Positions 8,492-16,559 of a stretch of 64,000 nt of DNA are shown here, piece by piece (the stretch's first letter is position 1; every line of letters begins with the position of its first letter). This stretch comes from Planctomycetes bacterium MalM25 (lineage in GTDB: Bacteria; Planctomycetota; Planctomycetia; Pirellulales; Lacipirellulaceae). The stretch covers positions 3,769,968 to 3,833,967 of the forward strand of contig CP036424.1 of the NCBI GenBank assembly GCA_007745835.1. The letters are read 5' to 3'. The notes below the pieces were generated by a model. It did not search any database, was not told the DNA's origin, and saw only the letters and a program-made list of their open reading frames with translations. Position numbers and translations under genes: made by a program.

Positions 8492-9043
8492 ATGATCACG
8501 CCCGAATCCAGCACCGCCCACCTCGCCGACGCGACCGACCTGGCCGCCGGGTTCTTCGACCCGCTCAGCCAGCTCGGCGAGCTGGCGCCCGTCGGCGAGG
8601 CGGACCTGCCGCTGGCGTATCAGACCCTGCTGGCCCACTCGGGGCACATGACGATCACCCTCGAGGCGTGGCACGAGTCGCTCGTCGACGTCCACGTGGC
8701 GGGCGAGCTGAAGGAGCCCGACCGCTACGCCCGGCACAGCCTGCTGTCGCGGCAGTCGGACGGGCGAAAGGTGCAGTCGGGCGTCATGCGGATCGACCTG
8801 ACGAACCTGCCCTCGCAGGCCCGTGAAGCGATCGAGCTGGGCAATTGCCCGCTGGGGCGTATCCTCATACGGAGCAACCTGTTGCGCGAAGTCGAGCTGC
8901 TCGCCCTCTGGCGCATCCAGCCCGGGCAGCTGCTCGCCGAGGAGCTGTGGACCGCCCCGGGAGAGGTGATCTACGGCCGCACAGCACGGATACTAGTAGA
9001 GGGCCGCCCCGCGGTCGAACTGCTCGAAATCGTTAAACCTTGA
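8492..9043 (+). CDS. Chorismate-lyase-like (UbiC/Rv2949c-type fold) protein
   Basis: A 183-residue protein whose layout follows chorismate pyruvate-lyases: an N-terminal half with LLAHSGHMTITLEAWH, a middle segment GRILIRSNLLREVELLALWRI, and a C-terminal GEVIYGRTARIL where the family has its product-binding Arg-Thr. Such enzymes turn chorismate into 4-hydroxybenzoate and pyruvate. The match is by pattern only, and the related UTRA fold or a non-catalytic relative cannot be excluded. Start ATG 8492 is chosen because upstream sequence belongs to a dispersed repeat. The halogenase-like flavoprotein gene follows 109 bases later, separated by a palindromic repeat. Confidence 0.6.
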   Translation: MITPESSTAHLADATDLAAGFFDPLSQLGELAPVGEADLPLAYQTLLAHSGHMTITLEAWHESLVDVHVAGELKEPDRYARHSLLSRQSDGRKVQSGVMRIDLTNLPSQAREAIELGNCPLGRILIRSNLLREVELLALWRIQPGQLLAEELWTAPGEVIYGRTARILVEGRPAVELLEIVKP

Positions 9044-9047
9044 GAAT

Positions 9048-9132
9048 CCCTCCCCTGTGGGGGAGGGTCGGGGTGGGGGTGAAGCGGGTACCCGGCTCAC
9101 CCCCACCCTAGCCCTCCCCCAAGGGGGGAGGG
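9048..9132. repeat. Palindromic repeat, CCCTCCCC...GGGTACCC family (copy A)
   Basis: An 85-base imperfect palindrome: a small GGGGGAGGG hairpin at each end and a GGGTACCC-containing centre flanked by GGGGTGGGGG and CCCCCACCC arms. Other copies are at 15117-15222, 21111-21196 and 41543-41626, with minimal copies at 15054-15074 and 22413-22433. It falls in the spacer between the two flanking plus-strand genes. Confidence 0.85.
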
Positions 9133-9152
9133 AACTTCAATCGCTCTTCGAT

Positions 9153-10445
9153 ATGCAAACGATCAAAGACTCTTACGATTGCCTCGTCCTCGGAGCCGGG
9201 CCGGCTGGCACTGCGGCGGCGGCTTTGGTGGCTCAGGAGGGCTTCTCGACGCTGCTCGTCGAACGCGAGGCGACGCCGCGCGAGCACGTGGGCGAGTCGC
9301 TCATGCCTGAGAGCTACTGGACCTTCGAGAAGCTCGGCGTCCTGGAGCAACTCGAATCGAGCCGCTACGCGAAGAAGGTCGGCGTGCAGTTCGTCGACGC
9401 GTCGGGGCGTGAGTCGAAGCCGTTCTTCTTCCGCAGCCACCACGACCACCCGTCGAGCGAGACCTGGCACGTCGAGCGGGCCGACTTCGACCGGATGCTC
9501 TACGACAACGCCGCCGCAAAGGGAGCCGAGTGCGTCGACCAGACGCGCGTGCTCGAGGTTCTCTTCGAGGGCGAAGGCCCGACCGCGAAGGCGACCGGCG
9601 TCCGACTTCGTACTGCCGATGGCGAAGAGCGGACGATCGCCAGCCGGGTCGTCATCGACGCCACCGGACAATCGTCGCTCATCGCCAACAAGCTCGGCCT
9701 CAAGCAGATGAACGCCGACCTCCGCAAGGCGGGCATCTGGCGACACTACCGCGGGGGCTATCGCGACGAATCGGGCGGCGGCGTGAAGACGGTCATCTCG
9801 CACACGTCGGACAAGAACGCTTGGTTCTGGTATATCCCGCAGTCGGATGACCTGGTCTCGATCGGCTGCGTCGGTGACGCCGACTACCTGCTCAAGGGTC
9901 GCGGCGCCCCGGGCGACGTGATGGATGAAGAGATGACGAAGTGCCCGGGCGTCACGAAGTGGCTGGAGGGCGCCGAGCCGCTCGACGATCTGGCCGTCGC
10001 CAAGGAGTTCTCCTACACCACGAGCCACGCGGCCGGGCCGGGCTGGACCCTCGTGGGGGACGCGTGGGGCTTCATCGACCCGGTCTACTCGTCGGGCGTC
10101 TACTTCGCGCTGAAGTCGGCCGACATGGCGAGCGAGTGCGTCGTCGACGCGCTGAAGCACGACGACCCGTCCGCCGAACGCCTCGGCAAGTGGAGCGACG
10201 AGTTCTCCGCGGGCACCAAGTGGGTCCGCAAGCTGGTTCACGCCTTTTACAGCGGCGAGTTCCGCGTTGGCCGCTTCGTGAAGGAGTACCCCCACCACGC
10301 CGGCCCGCTGACCGACCTGCTGGTTGGCAAGATGTTCAGTCCCGACATGCCGGCGCTGTTCGCGGATCTCGATCCATGGCTTGAGAAAGCGATCGCCGAG
10401 GGAACGTCCGACGACGCCGACGAGCCGATGGCGGCGATCGGGTAG
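9153..10445 (+). CDS. Flavin-dependent halogenase-like FAD oxidoreductase
   Basis: A 430-residue flavoprotein. The N-terminal FAD-binding motif is G14-A-G16-P-A-G19. HVGESLMPESYW follows, as in the tryptophan-halogenase family. At residues 224-229 the sequence WFWYIP exactly fits the W-x-W-x-I-P motif used to recognise flavin-dependent halogenases, and GDAWGFIDPVYSSGVYFAL is the second FAD motif. In known members FADH2 and oxygen oxidise a halide, which is passed through a tunnel to a Lys. Some relatives with these motifs do other chemistry (reductases or hydroxylases), so halogenation is likely but not proven. The ATG at 9153 is chosen because upstream codons lie inside a repeat. It probably forms a unit with the chorismate-lyase-like gene. 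Confidence 0.75.
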   Translation: MQTIKDSYDCLVLGAGPAGTAAAALVAQEGFSTLLVEREATPREHVGESLMPESYWTFEKLGVLEQLESSRYAKKVGVQFVDASGRESKPFFFRSHHDHPSSETWHVERADFDRMLYDNAAAKGAECVDQTRVLEVLFEGEGPTAKATGVRLRTADGEERTIASRVVIDATGQSSLIANKLGLKQMNADLRKAGIWRHYRGGYRDESGGGVKTVISHTSDKNAWFWYIPQSDDLVSIGCVGDADYLLKGRGAPGDVMDEEMTKCPGVTKWLEGAEPLDDLAVAKEFSYTTSHAAGPGWTLVGDAWGFIDPVYSSGVYFALKSADMASECVVDALKHDDPSAERLGKWSDEFSAGTKWVRKLVHAFYSGEFRVGRFVKEYPHHAGPLTDLLVGKMFSPDMPALFADLDPWLEKAIAEGTSDDADEPMAAIG

Positions 10446-10502
10446 AAGCGGCGCCCCCCCAACCTGGGGTGAACTGAGTGTTATGAACGAGATGACGTCA
10501 AC

Positions 10503-10541
10503 CTATTGCGAAGGTGCGATAACGGTGCAATAGTCGTTATC
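10503..10541. promoter_or_regulatory. Two interlaced dyads upstream of the PEP-CTERM gene
   Basis: CTATTGC (10503-10509) pairs with GCAATAG (10527-10533), and GATAACG (10518-10524) pairs with CGTTATC (10535-10541). The two inverted repeats overlap about 60-95 bases before the start codon at 10598. This is where an operator would lie, but no regulator is known. Confidence 0.35.
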
Positions 10542-10597
10542 AACCGCGACGAAGTGGTTGCATCGCTTCTCCATAGAACACTGTTGGGGTCTCTGTC

Positions 10598-11563
10598 ATG
10601 ATGTTACTACGTGCAATCACGCTTGGGATCTTAGTACTCGGATCGGCTAGCAATTCAATTGCGGGACTGACCTTCTATTACGATCCCGACACCGGGAACG
10701 TCTCGTTCGATACGGCGAACACGGTCTCCGGCGGCCTCTACCTCTATGGCTTGGGCCTTAACCCCAATCGCACTGACATTCGATTCCGGCATGAGAACCA
10801 CGTCCGAATATCTAACTCGACAATCTTCTTTACCACACCAGAGAAGCTCTCTGACCTTTCGCTATCAGAACCCGTTGAAGGCCTAATAACCATCGGAGAT
10901 GTGCTCCCGACTGGAATCTCGGAAGATCAATGGCTAAGCCTCTTTAGTGGCAGCAATCGCACTGGACCGTACCTCGAGAACGAATCAACAGTAGGCGGTT
11001 ATCTTTACACCGCAGAGATCGGTTGCTGGGAGAAAGGCTGTGAAGAGATATCAGCGGAGTTCATCTATGGGGCGCCTAACCGCGACTTTGATAATCGTTG
11101 GGACTTGGTGGATCCCGACGAGATCCCGTGGGCTTCGAAAGCGACCCTGATCTACCGCTCATGGAGCGGAGAAGTCGTGCTCGACACCACGGGAGCTGAT
11201 GGAGGGCATATTTCGAGCTTCTTGCTCCAATCCGACGGTCAGTTTCTTCCCGATAACTATAAAAAAATCGCTCCCGGCTTATCTCTTCCGCGTGACACCA
11301 CACTTGGCCTAATCGCCGACGCCATCGAGCCTGGGAGCTACAGCCTTGGGCAAATACTCTCCCCGGGGATGGCGGAAGACGAGTTCGCCGCCACGTTCAC
11401 CACCGCTAGTTTTCTGGGGCGTGCTGGGTTTCAAGGCGGCAGCTTCGACTTCGAGGCGGACGGCGTCGAGATGGAACTGGTCTTCCTGAGCGTCCCAGAA
11501 CCGAGCGCGTTCGTCTTGAGCTTCCTGGCTAGCTTGGTCTTCTTGCAGAGGCGCACTCGGTAG
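10598..11563 (+). CDS. PEP-CTERM-sorted secreted protein
   Basis: A 321-residue protein with an N-terminal signal peptide (MMLLRAITLGILVLGSASNSIAG) and a C-terminal sorting signal: VPEPSAF, a hydrophobic helix and RRTR. PEP-CTERM signals are recognised by an exosortase, which is not in this window. The middle part is beta-rich and resembles other planctomycete surface proteins of unknown role. Base composition is visibly more AT-rich than its neighbours, suggesting recent acquisition or relaxed selection. No neighbours share its function. Confidence 0.85.
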   Translation: MMLLRAITLGILVLGSASNSIAGLTFYYDPDTGNVSFDTANTVSGGLYLYGLGLNPNRTDIRFRHENHVRISNSTIFFTTPEKLSDLSLSEPVEGLITIGDVLPTGISEDQWLSLFSGSNRTGPYLENESTVGGYLYTAEIGCWEKGCEEISAEFIYGAPNRDFDNRWDLVDPDEIPWASKATLIYRSWSGEVVLDTTGADGGHISSFLLQSDGQFLPDNYKKIAPGLSLPRDTTLGLIADAIEPGSYSLGQILSPGMAEDEFAATFTTASFLGRAGFQGGSFDFEADGVEMELVFLSVPEPSAFVLSFLASLVFLQRRTR

Positions 11564-11601
11564 CCCCCGGGGGCTCGCGCCCCCGGCTACGCGCTGTCGC
11601 C
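11563..11601. repeat. CCCGGGGGCT...AGCCGGGGG palindrome
   Basis: Immediately after the PEP-CTERM stop codon, TAGCCCCCGGGGGCTCGCG and CGCCCCCGGCTACGCGCTG form a compact palindrome related to the larger GTAGCCCGGGG element at 42561-42672. It may act as a transcription end, though it has no T run. Confidence 0.5.
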
Positions 11602-11684
11602 CTGCCGGGCTCTTCTGGCTCTCTGGGCCCAGGTGGTTGCGCCCGGTAGAATCGCGGGCCTCCGCTAACCACGAGGCTCACGCT

Positions 11685-11894
11685 ATGCACCAGGTCGTTT
11701 GGGGGCTCGTCCTCCTGCTTCTCATCCTCCACCAGGACGTCTGGTTCTGGTCGGACGGGACGCTCGTCTTCGGCTTCATGCCAATCGGCCTCTTCTTCCA
11801 CGCCTGCCTCAGCGTGGCGGCGAGCGTCACGTGGTTCTTGGCCACTAAGCACTGCTGGCCCGAGGAAGGGAGATATGGAGAGGAAGGGGGATAA
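11685..11894 (+). CDS. DUF3311-like small membrane protein
   Basis: A 69-residue protein with two predicted membrane helices (VVWGLVLLLLILHQD and FGFMPIGLFFHACLSVAASVTWF). Size and the position directly upstream of a sodium:solute symporter fit DUF3311, a small partner often encoded next to such symporters. Start ATG 11685 is preferred because the preceding codons are not hydrophobic and look non-coding. The last codons (EEGRYGEEGG) come from a purine-rich intergenic repeat, so the original C-terminus may have been altered. Confidence 0.65.
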   Translation: MHQVVWGLVLLLLILHQDVWFWSDGTLVFGFMPIGLFFHACLSVAASVTWFLATKHCWPEEGRYGEEGG

Positions 11895-12051
11895 GGAGAT
11901 GGCCGTCTGACGGGGCGCAGCCAAACGGTTCCGTTAATTCCTTCTCTCGATGAGGGAAGGCGACGAAGCCGAGCCCCTCCGCCCCACAAGACCGCCCTCC
12001 CCCTCTCCCCACCCCATCCCCCCATCTCCCTTCCGAAACTCCCCTAGCCGC

Positions 12052-13623
12052 ATGACGCATTTCCAAGAACACCCGCAGGTCTACATCATCGGCGGCTACC
12101 TGCTGCTGCTGTGCGCGCTGGGGCTGGGCGCGAGTCGGTTGTTCACCGGGTCGAAGAACGACTACCAGCTCGCCAGCAACTCGATCGGGCCCTTCCTGCT
12201 GCTGATGTCGCTCTTCGGCACGACGATGACCGCCTTCGCGCTGGTCGGCTCTAGCGGCGAGGCGTTCAAGGAGGGGATCGGCGTCTACGGCATGCTGGCC
12301 TCGTCCAGCGGCATCATCCACTCGCTCTGCTTCTTCCTGATCGGCGTGAAGGTCTGGTCGCTCGCGAACCGGCACGGGTACACGACCCAGATCGAGTACT
12401 TCCGCGACCGCCTCGCCAGCGACAAGATCGGCCTGCTGCTGTTCCCGATCCTCGTCGGCCTCGTGATCCCCTACCTGCTGATCGGCGTGATGAGCAGTGG
12501 TGTCGTGCTGCAGAACATGACCGCGGGCTCGTTCCCCGGGCTCTTCCCCAGCGAGAGCCCCGTCACCGCCGGCGGCGTGCCCCCCTGGCTCGGGTCGCTG
12601 GTCGTGTGCGCGGTGGTGCTGGTCTACGTCTTCTTCGGCGGCATGCGGGGCACGGCGTGGGCCAACGCGTTCCAGACCACGGTCTTCATGGTCCTGGGCC
12701 TGGTGACCTTCGTCGTCATCGCGAACAAGCTGGGGGGCGAGGAGTCGCTGTACGCGAATCTCTGCAAGCTGGGCGAGGCGATCCCCGAGGCGAAGGCGAC
12801 CCGCGCCGAGATGTCGACCACCAAGTTCTTCACCTACCTGCTGATCCCCCTGTCGGTCGGCATGTTCCCGCACCTCTTCCAGCACTGGCTCACCGCCAAG
12901 AGCGCCGGCAGCTTCAAGCTCCCCGTAGTCGCCCACCCGATCTTCATCATGATCGTCTGGGTCCCCTGCGTGCTGGTCGGCGTCTGGGCGACGACCGAGC
13001 TGGTGAAGATCCCGCCCCCCGTCCAGGCGAACCCGAACGCCGTGCTGCCGTTCCTCGTGAAGACCCAGACGGGCGCCGTGCTCGGCGGGTTCCTCACCGC
13101 GGGCATCCTGGCGGCCATCATGTCGAGCCTCGACAGCCAGTTCCTCTGCCTCGGCACGATGTTCTCGACCGACGTGGTGAACCACTACCGCCGCGAGCCG
13201 CTCAGCGACCGGGGCCAGGTGCTGGCGACCCGCGGCTTCATCATCGCGATCGTGTTGGTGACCTACCTGCTGAGCCTGTCGAACAACCGGAGCGTCTTCG
13301 CGCTGGCGGTGTGGTGCTTCAGCGGGTTCTCAAGCCTCTTCCCGCTGGTCTTCGCCAGCGTCTACTGGCGGGGCCTGACGAAGGCGGGCGCGTACGCCTG
13401 CGTGCTGGCCGCCGCGGGGACTTGGCTCTACCTGTTCGCCCAGAGCGGCTACGGCGCCAACCGGACCTACGCCCTCGAGCTGCCCCTCGGCGGCACGACC
13501 TACGAGCTGATGCCCGTGACCGCGATGTTCGCGGCGTCGACGTTGGCGCTGATCGTCGTCTCCCTCGTCACGCCCCGGCCGAAGGCGGAGACGCTCGCCA
13601 AGTTCTTTCCTGAGAAGGGTTAA
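12052..13623 (+). CDS. Sodium:solute symporter (SSS family)
   Basis: This 523-residue protein has about 13 hydrophobic segments with the LeuT-like SSS pattern: GGYLLLLCALGLGASRLFTG and NDYQLASNSIGPF at the start, and the conserved core LGGFLTAGILAAIMSSLDSQFL at about residues 343-364, where the Ser-Ser-Leu-Asp-Ser block contributes the sodium site. It would import an organic solute with sodium ions; the substrate cannot be read from the sequence. The ATG at 12052 is chosen over an upstream frame of low-complexity Pro/Ser codons. It pairs with the DUF3311-like gene upstream. Confidence 0.9.
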   Translation: MTHFQEHPQVYIIGGYLLLLCALGLGASRLFTGSKNDYQLASNSIGPFLLLMSLFGTTMTAFALVGSSGEAFKEGIGVYGMLASSSGIIHSLCFFLIGVKVWSLANRHGYTTQIEYFRDRLASDKIGLLLFPILVGLVIPYLLIGVMSSGVVLQNMTAGSFPGLFPSESPVTAGGVPPWLGSLVVCAVVLVYVFFGGMRGTAWANAFQTTVFMVLGLVTFVVIANKLGGEESLYANLCKLGEAIPEAKATRAEMSTTKFFTYLLIPLSVGMFPHLFQHWLTAKSAGSFKLPVVAHPIFIMIVWVPCVLVGVWATTELVKIPPPVQANPNAVLPFLVKTQTGAVLGGFLTAGILAAIMSSLDSQFLCLGTMFSTDVVNHYRREPLSDRGQVLATRGFIIAIVLVTYLLSLSNNRSVFALAVWCFSGFSSLFPLVFASVYWRGLTKAGAYACVLAAAGTWLYLFAQSGYGANRTYALELPLGGTTYELMPVTAMFAASTLALIVVSLVTPRPKAETLAKFFPEKG

Positions 13624-13749
13624 CCACAGAGAACACAGAGAGCACGGAGAAGAAGGAAGAGATGACAGGATAAACGGGGAGAGATTCAACCACGTCGCCC
13701 TCGATGGTGCTGCTTAGAGCTTCTCTGTGATCTCTGTGTTCTCCGTGGT
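13623..13749. repeat. Inverted ACCACAGAGAACACAGAG repeat pair
   Basis: The left arm at 13623-13652 (ACCACAGAGAACACAGAG and following) and right arm at 13721-13749 (TCTCTGTGTTCTCCGTGGT at its end) are near-perfect inverses enclosing about 70 bases. The element begins at the symporter stop codon and ends seven bases before the glycosyltransferase start, so it fills the whole spacer. Confidence 0.8.
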
Positions 13750-13755
13750 GAATCA

Positions 13756-15078
13756 ATGCGAATCGCCTACCTAGCCGCCGGCGCCGCGGGGATGTACTGC
13801 GGGAGTTGTCTGCACGACAACACGCTCGCCAATGCGCTGATTGCGCGCGGCGAGGACGTCTTCCTCGTGCCGACCTACACGCCGCTGCGGACCGACGAGC
13901 CGAGCGTCGCCGTGCCGCGGGTCTTCTTCGGCGGCGTGAACGCCTACCTGAAGAACGCCTCGTCGCTCTTCCGCCGCGCGCCCCGGTGGCTCGATCGCTT
14001 GCTCGATCAGACGTGGTTCCTCAACCTCGCGACCAGCGGCGCGTCGAGCGTCGATCCGGCGAAGCTCGGCGGGCTGACCGTGTCGATGCTCCGCGGCGAA
14101 GAGGGCCACCAGGCGTCGCAGCTCGATCACCTGGTCGATTGGCTGGTGGACGAAGCGAAGCCCGACGTGGTGCACCTCTCCAACTCGATGCTGCTCGGCA
14201 TGGCCCGACGGATCAGCGACCGATGCGGACCGCCCGTCGTCTGCTCGCTGAGCGGCGAGGACCTGTTTCTCGAGCAGCTCACCGCGCCGCACTACGAGGA
14301 GGCCCGCGCGTTGCTCCGCGAGCGGGCGGCCGAGGTCGCCGGCTTCACGGCCCTCAACGGCTACTACGCCGACTTCATGGCGGACTACCTGGCGGTCGAT
14401 CGGGCGAAGATCCACGTCGTGCCGCACGGCATGAACTTCGAAGGGATCGAACCCCGCACGCACGGCGAGCGAGCCGAGGGTGACCCACTGCGGATCGGGT
14501 TCTTCGCCCGCGTCTCGCCCGAGAAGGGATTGCATCACCTGGTCGAGGCGTGCGAACTGCTCACTGAACACCGACCTGACCTGCCGATCGAGCTGCACGC
14601 GGGCGGGTACCTGGGCGGGGGCGAGCGGGACTACCTGATCGACCTCCGCAAACGGGCCGAAGCGGGCCCCCTCGCCGGGCGGTTCCACTACCACGGCGAA
14701 CTTGACAAGGCGGGCAAGTACGAGCTGCTCCGCTCGCTCGACCTGTTCAGCACCCCCACCACCTGGGCCGAGGCGAAGGGCCTGCCCGCGATGGAGGCGA
14801 TGGCCGCCGGCCTGCCGGTCGTCCTGCCGCGTCACGGGGCGTTCCCGGAGCTGGTCGAATCGGTCGGCGCCGGCCTGCTGCACGACCCGAACGACCCGGG
14901 CGCCCTCGCCGAGGCCCTCGAATCGCTGCTCGACCACCCCGAAGAGCGGCAAAAACAGGGCGAAGCCGCCGCCCGGGCGATACGAGACTGTTTCCACGCC
15001 GACCGGATGGCCGAAGAAACCCTGGCGGTTTACGAGAGCCTACTCCAAGAGTTCCCTCCCCCTGTGGGGGAGGGCTAG
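13756..15078 (+). CDS. GT-B glycosyltransferase (family 4-like)
   Basis: A 440-residue cytoplasmic glycosyltransferase. The N-terminal half has the acceptor-side Rossmann start (MRIAYLAAGAAGMYCGSCLHDNT). The donor domain shows GFFARVSPEKGLHHLVEACELL at about residues 249-270 and the nucleotide-sugar motif TTWAEAKGLPAMEAMAAGLPVV with the two Glu of the E-x7-E signature. Acceptor and sugar are unknown; envelope polysaccharide is a guess. The last eight residues (FPPPVGEG) and the stop codon are encoded by a dispersed palindromic repeat, so the native C-terminus seems to have been replaced. Confidence 0.88.
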   Translation: MRIAYLAAGAAGMYCGSCLHDNTLANALIARGEDVFLVPTYTPLRTDEPSVAVPRVFFGGVNAYLKNASSLFRRAPRWLDRLLDQTWFLNLATSGASSVDPAKLGGLTVSMLRGEEGHQASQLDHLVDWLVDEAKPDVVHLSNSMLLGMARRISDRCGPPVVCSLSGEDLFLEQLTAPHYEEARALLRERAAEVAGFTALNGYYADFMADYLAVDRAKIHVVPHGMNFEGIEPRTHGERAEGDPLRIGFFARVSPEKGLHHLVEACELLTEHRPDLPIELHAGGYLGGGERDYLIDLRKRAEAGPLAGRFHYHGELDKAGKYELLRSLDLFSTPTTWAEAKGLPAMEAMAAGLPVVLPRHGAFPELVESVGAGLLHDPNDPGALAEALESLLDHPEERQKQGEAAARAIRDCFHADRMAEETLAVYESLLQEFPPPVGEG

Positions 15079-15285
15079 AGAGCGTGGGTATTTGAAAGCG
15101 GCAAAGCCGCTTGGAAATCCCCCTCCTCCTTCAGGAGGAGGGGCTAGGGGAGGAGGTGAATCGGGTACCCGGATTCTGCCCCCTCCCCTAGCCCCTCCCC
15201 CGCAAGCGGTGGGAGGGGGAAAAGATGGCCGCTCCGCGGTTCTGAATGTCCACGCTGCCTAGACCTCCCTCACGTGGGGAGGGAA
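15054..15285. repeat. Cluster of CCCTCCCCC palindromes (copies B)
   Basis: This spacer holds a minimal hairpin at 15054-15074 (inside the end of the glycosyltransferase gene), a full element at 15117-15222 with the central GGGTACCC, and a further small hairpin at 15263-15285. A short AAAGCGGCAAAGCCGCTTT palindrome lies at about 15096-15114. No gene is seen from 15079 to 15397; the rpsR leader occupies the last hundred bases. Confidence 0.8.
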
Positions 15286-15397
15286 TTACGCCCCTTGTGT
15301 CCACGGTTCAGCCTGCTACCCTATGGGGCTCGGCAGCTCCCGAGCCCATCGAACATCGCCGCGACCGATCGCGGCCCACCCAGCGAAAACGAATCCT

Positions 15398-15673
15398 ATG
15401 GCTTTCGGCAAGAAGCGTCCCCGCCGCGCCCCCAGCAAGCGCCGCAACAAGGTCAAGACGGTCAAGAAGGATCCGCTGTACATCGACGGCGTGAAGCCCT
15501 CGCCGATGTACGTCGATTACAAGGACGTCGATCTGCTGGGCAAGCTGGTGAACCGCCACGGCAAGATCGTCAGCCGCCGCAAGAGCGGCTGCCACGCCGC
15601 GAGCCAGCACGCCGTCGCCGCCGCGATCAAGCGGGCCCGCTTCATGGCCCTGATGCCGTACGTCGCTGACTGA
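15398..15673 (+). CDS. rpsR: 30S ribosomal protein bS18
   Basis: A 91-residue basic protein matching bS18: the core DVDLLGKLVNRHGKIVSRRKSG corresponds to the family's conserved YKDVELLKKFIN...KILPRRITG block, followed by the Ala/Arg-rich helix AAIKRARFMALMPYV. It binds 16S rRNA in the platform of the small subunit. The N-terminus is a long Lys/Arg tail. It is separated from rpsF and rplI, which are not in the window. Start ATG 15398; upstream codons are not protein-like. Confidence 0.9.
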   Translation: MAFGKKRPRRAPSKRRNKVKTVKKDPLYIDGVKPSPMYVDYKDVDLLGKLVNRHGKIVSRRKSGCHAASQHAVAAAIKRARFMALMPYVAD

Positions 15674-15822
15674 TCGCTCCGCGACGGGGCCGATTGACCG
15701 CTCCGCCGCGAACCAACCCACCCCGCGTTGGCCGTCCCAGACAAGATGTCGGGGCGGCCTGCTGCGTTTCTGCTCGCTTCGTTTCTGCCTTCTTCGATCC
15801 CCCTCCCGCGGAGCCCCCGCCG

Positions 15823-16251
15823 ATGCCCACGCCCTTCCGCACCAGTCGGATGGTCGAGTTCGCCGACACCGACATGGCGGGCATCATGCACTTCTCGGCG
15901 TTCTTCCGCTTCATGGAAGCGGCCGAGCACGCCCTCGTGCGGAGCCTGGGCCTCTCGATCTTCGGCCTGCCCGACCCGGACGGCGGTGAGGCGATGATCA
16001 GCTTCCCACGCGTCAGCGCCCGCTGCGACTACCACAGCCCGGCCCGCTGTGAGGACGTGCTCGACATCGAGGTCATGGTCGAGAAGCTCGGCACGTCGAG
16101 CGTCACCTACGGCTTCCATTTCTACCTCGAAGGTGAGGAGATCGCCGTCGGCCAGATGACGAGCGTCTGCTGCCGCCTCGTGAACGGTCAGAAGCCCGAA
16201 CCCCTGCCCATCCCCGCCGACATCGTCGCGCTGATGAAGCGGTACGCCTGA
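15823..16251 (+). CDS. YbgC/4HBT-type acyl-CoA thioesterase
   Basis: A 142-residue hotdog protein. FADTDMAGIMHFSAFFRFMEAAEH matches the 4-hydroxybenzoyl-CoA thioesterase pattern, with the Asp of DTDMAG as catalytic residue and a His close behind. It would hydrolyse a short or aromatic acyl-CoA thioester; the true substrate is unknown. Start ATG 15823 follows a Pro-rich non-coding stretch. It lies 150 bases after rpsR. Confidence 0.85.
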   Translation: MPTPFRTSRMVEFADTDMAGIMHFSAFFRFMEAAEHALVRSLGLSIFGLPDPDGGEAMISFPRVSARCDYHSPARCEDVLDIEVMVEKLGTSSVTYGFHFYLEGEEIAVGQMTSVCCRLVNGQKPEPLPIPADIVALMKRYA

Positions 16252-16332
16252 GGGGATGTGGGGCTGGCTTGTTGCGAGGGGCGAGTGCGGGTGAGTCTTC
16301 TGATCCGCCGGGCAGGAGGACGCCGTGCATGA

Positions 16333-16478
16333 GGAGATAGGGGGATGCCAACCCGTCCCGAGCACCCTTCGACTCGCCATGCCAGGGGAGCGTGAACACG
16401 CTAGGATACGCGTTCACGCCCAACACGATCTGCGAAGCCGCATGACGCAGCAGGACGAGTTGGCATCCCCCTATCTCC
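16333..16478. repeat. Long inverted repeat with perfect 20-bp arms
   Basis: GGAGATAGGGGGATGCCAAC at 16333-16352 is exactly inverted at 16459-16478. Nested inside, GCGTGAAC and GTTCACGC near 16389-16420 form a second stem. The 308-base gap between the thioesterase and the ABC gene contains nothing else that looks coding. Purine-rich relatives of the arm occur near 11866-11900 and 17225-17265. Confidence 0.75.
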
Positions 16479-16559
16479 AACAAGTCGACTCAAGCACTAC
16501 CGGCGGCATGCGCACTCACCGCGTTCACCCCACCGCAAGACCATCCCCTCATCTCCTTC

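Noticed and set aside
16333-16478. Inverted repeat considered as an insertion sequence
   Set aside because: The 146-base unit has no room for a transposase and no target duplication could be seen; it is listed as a repeat only.
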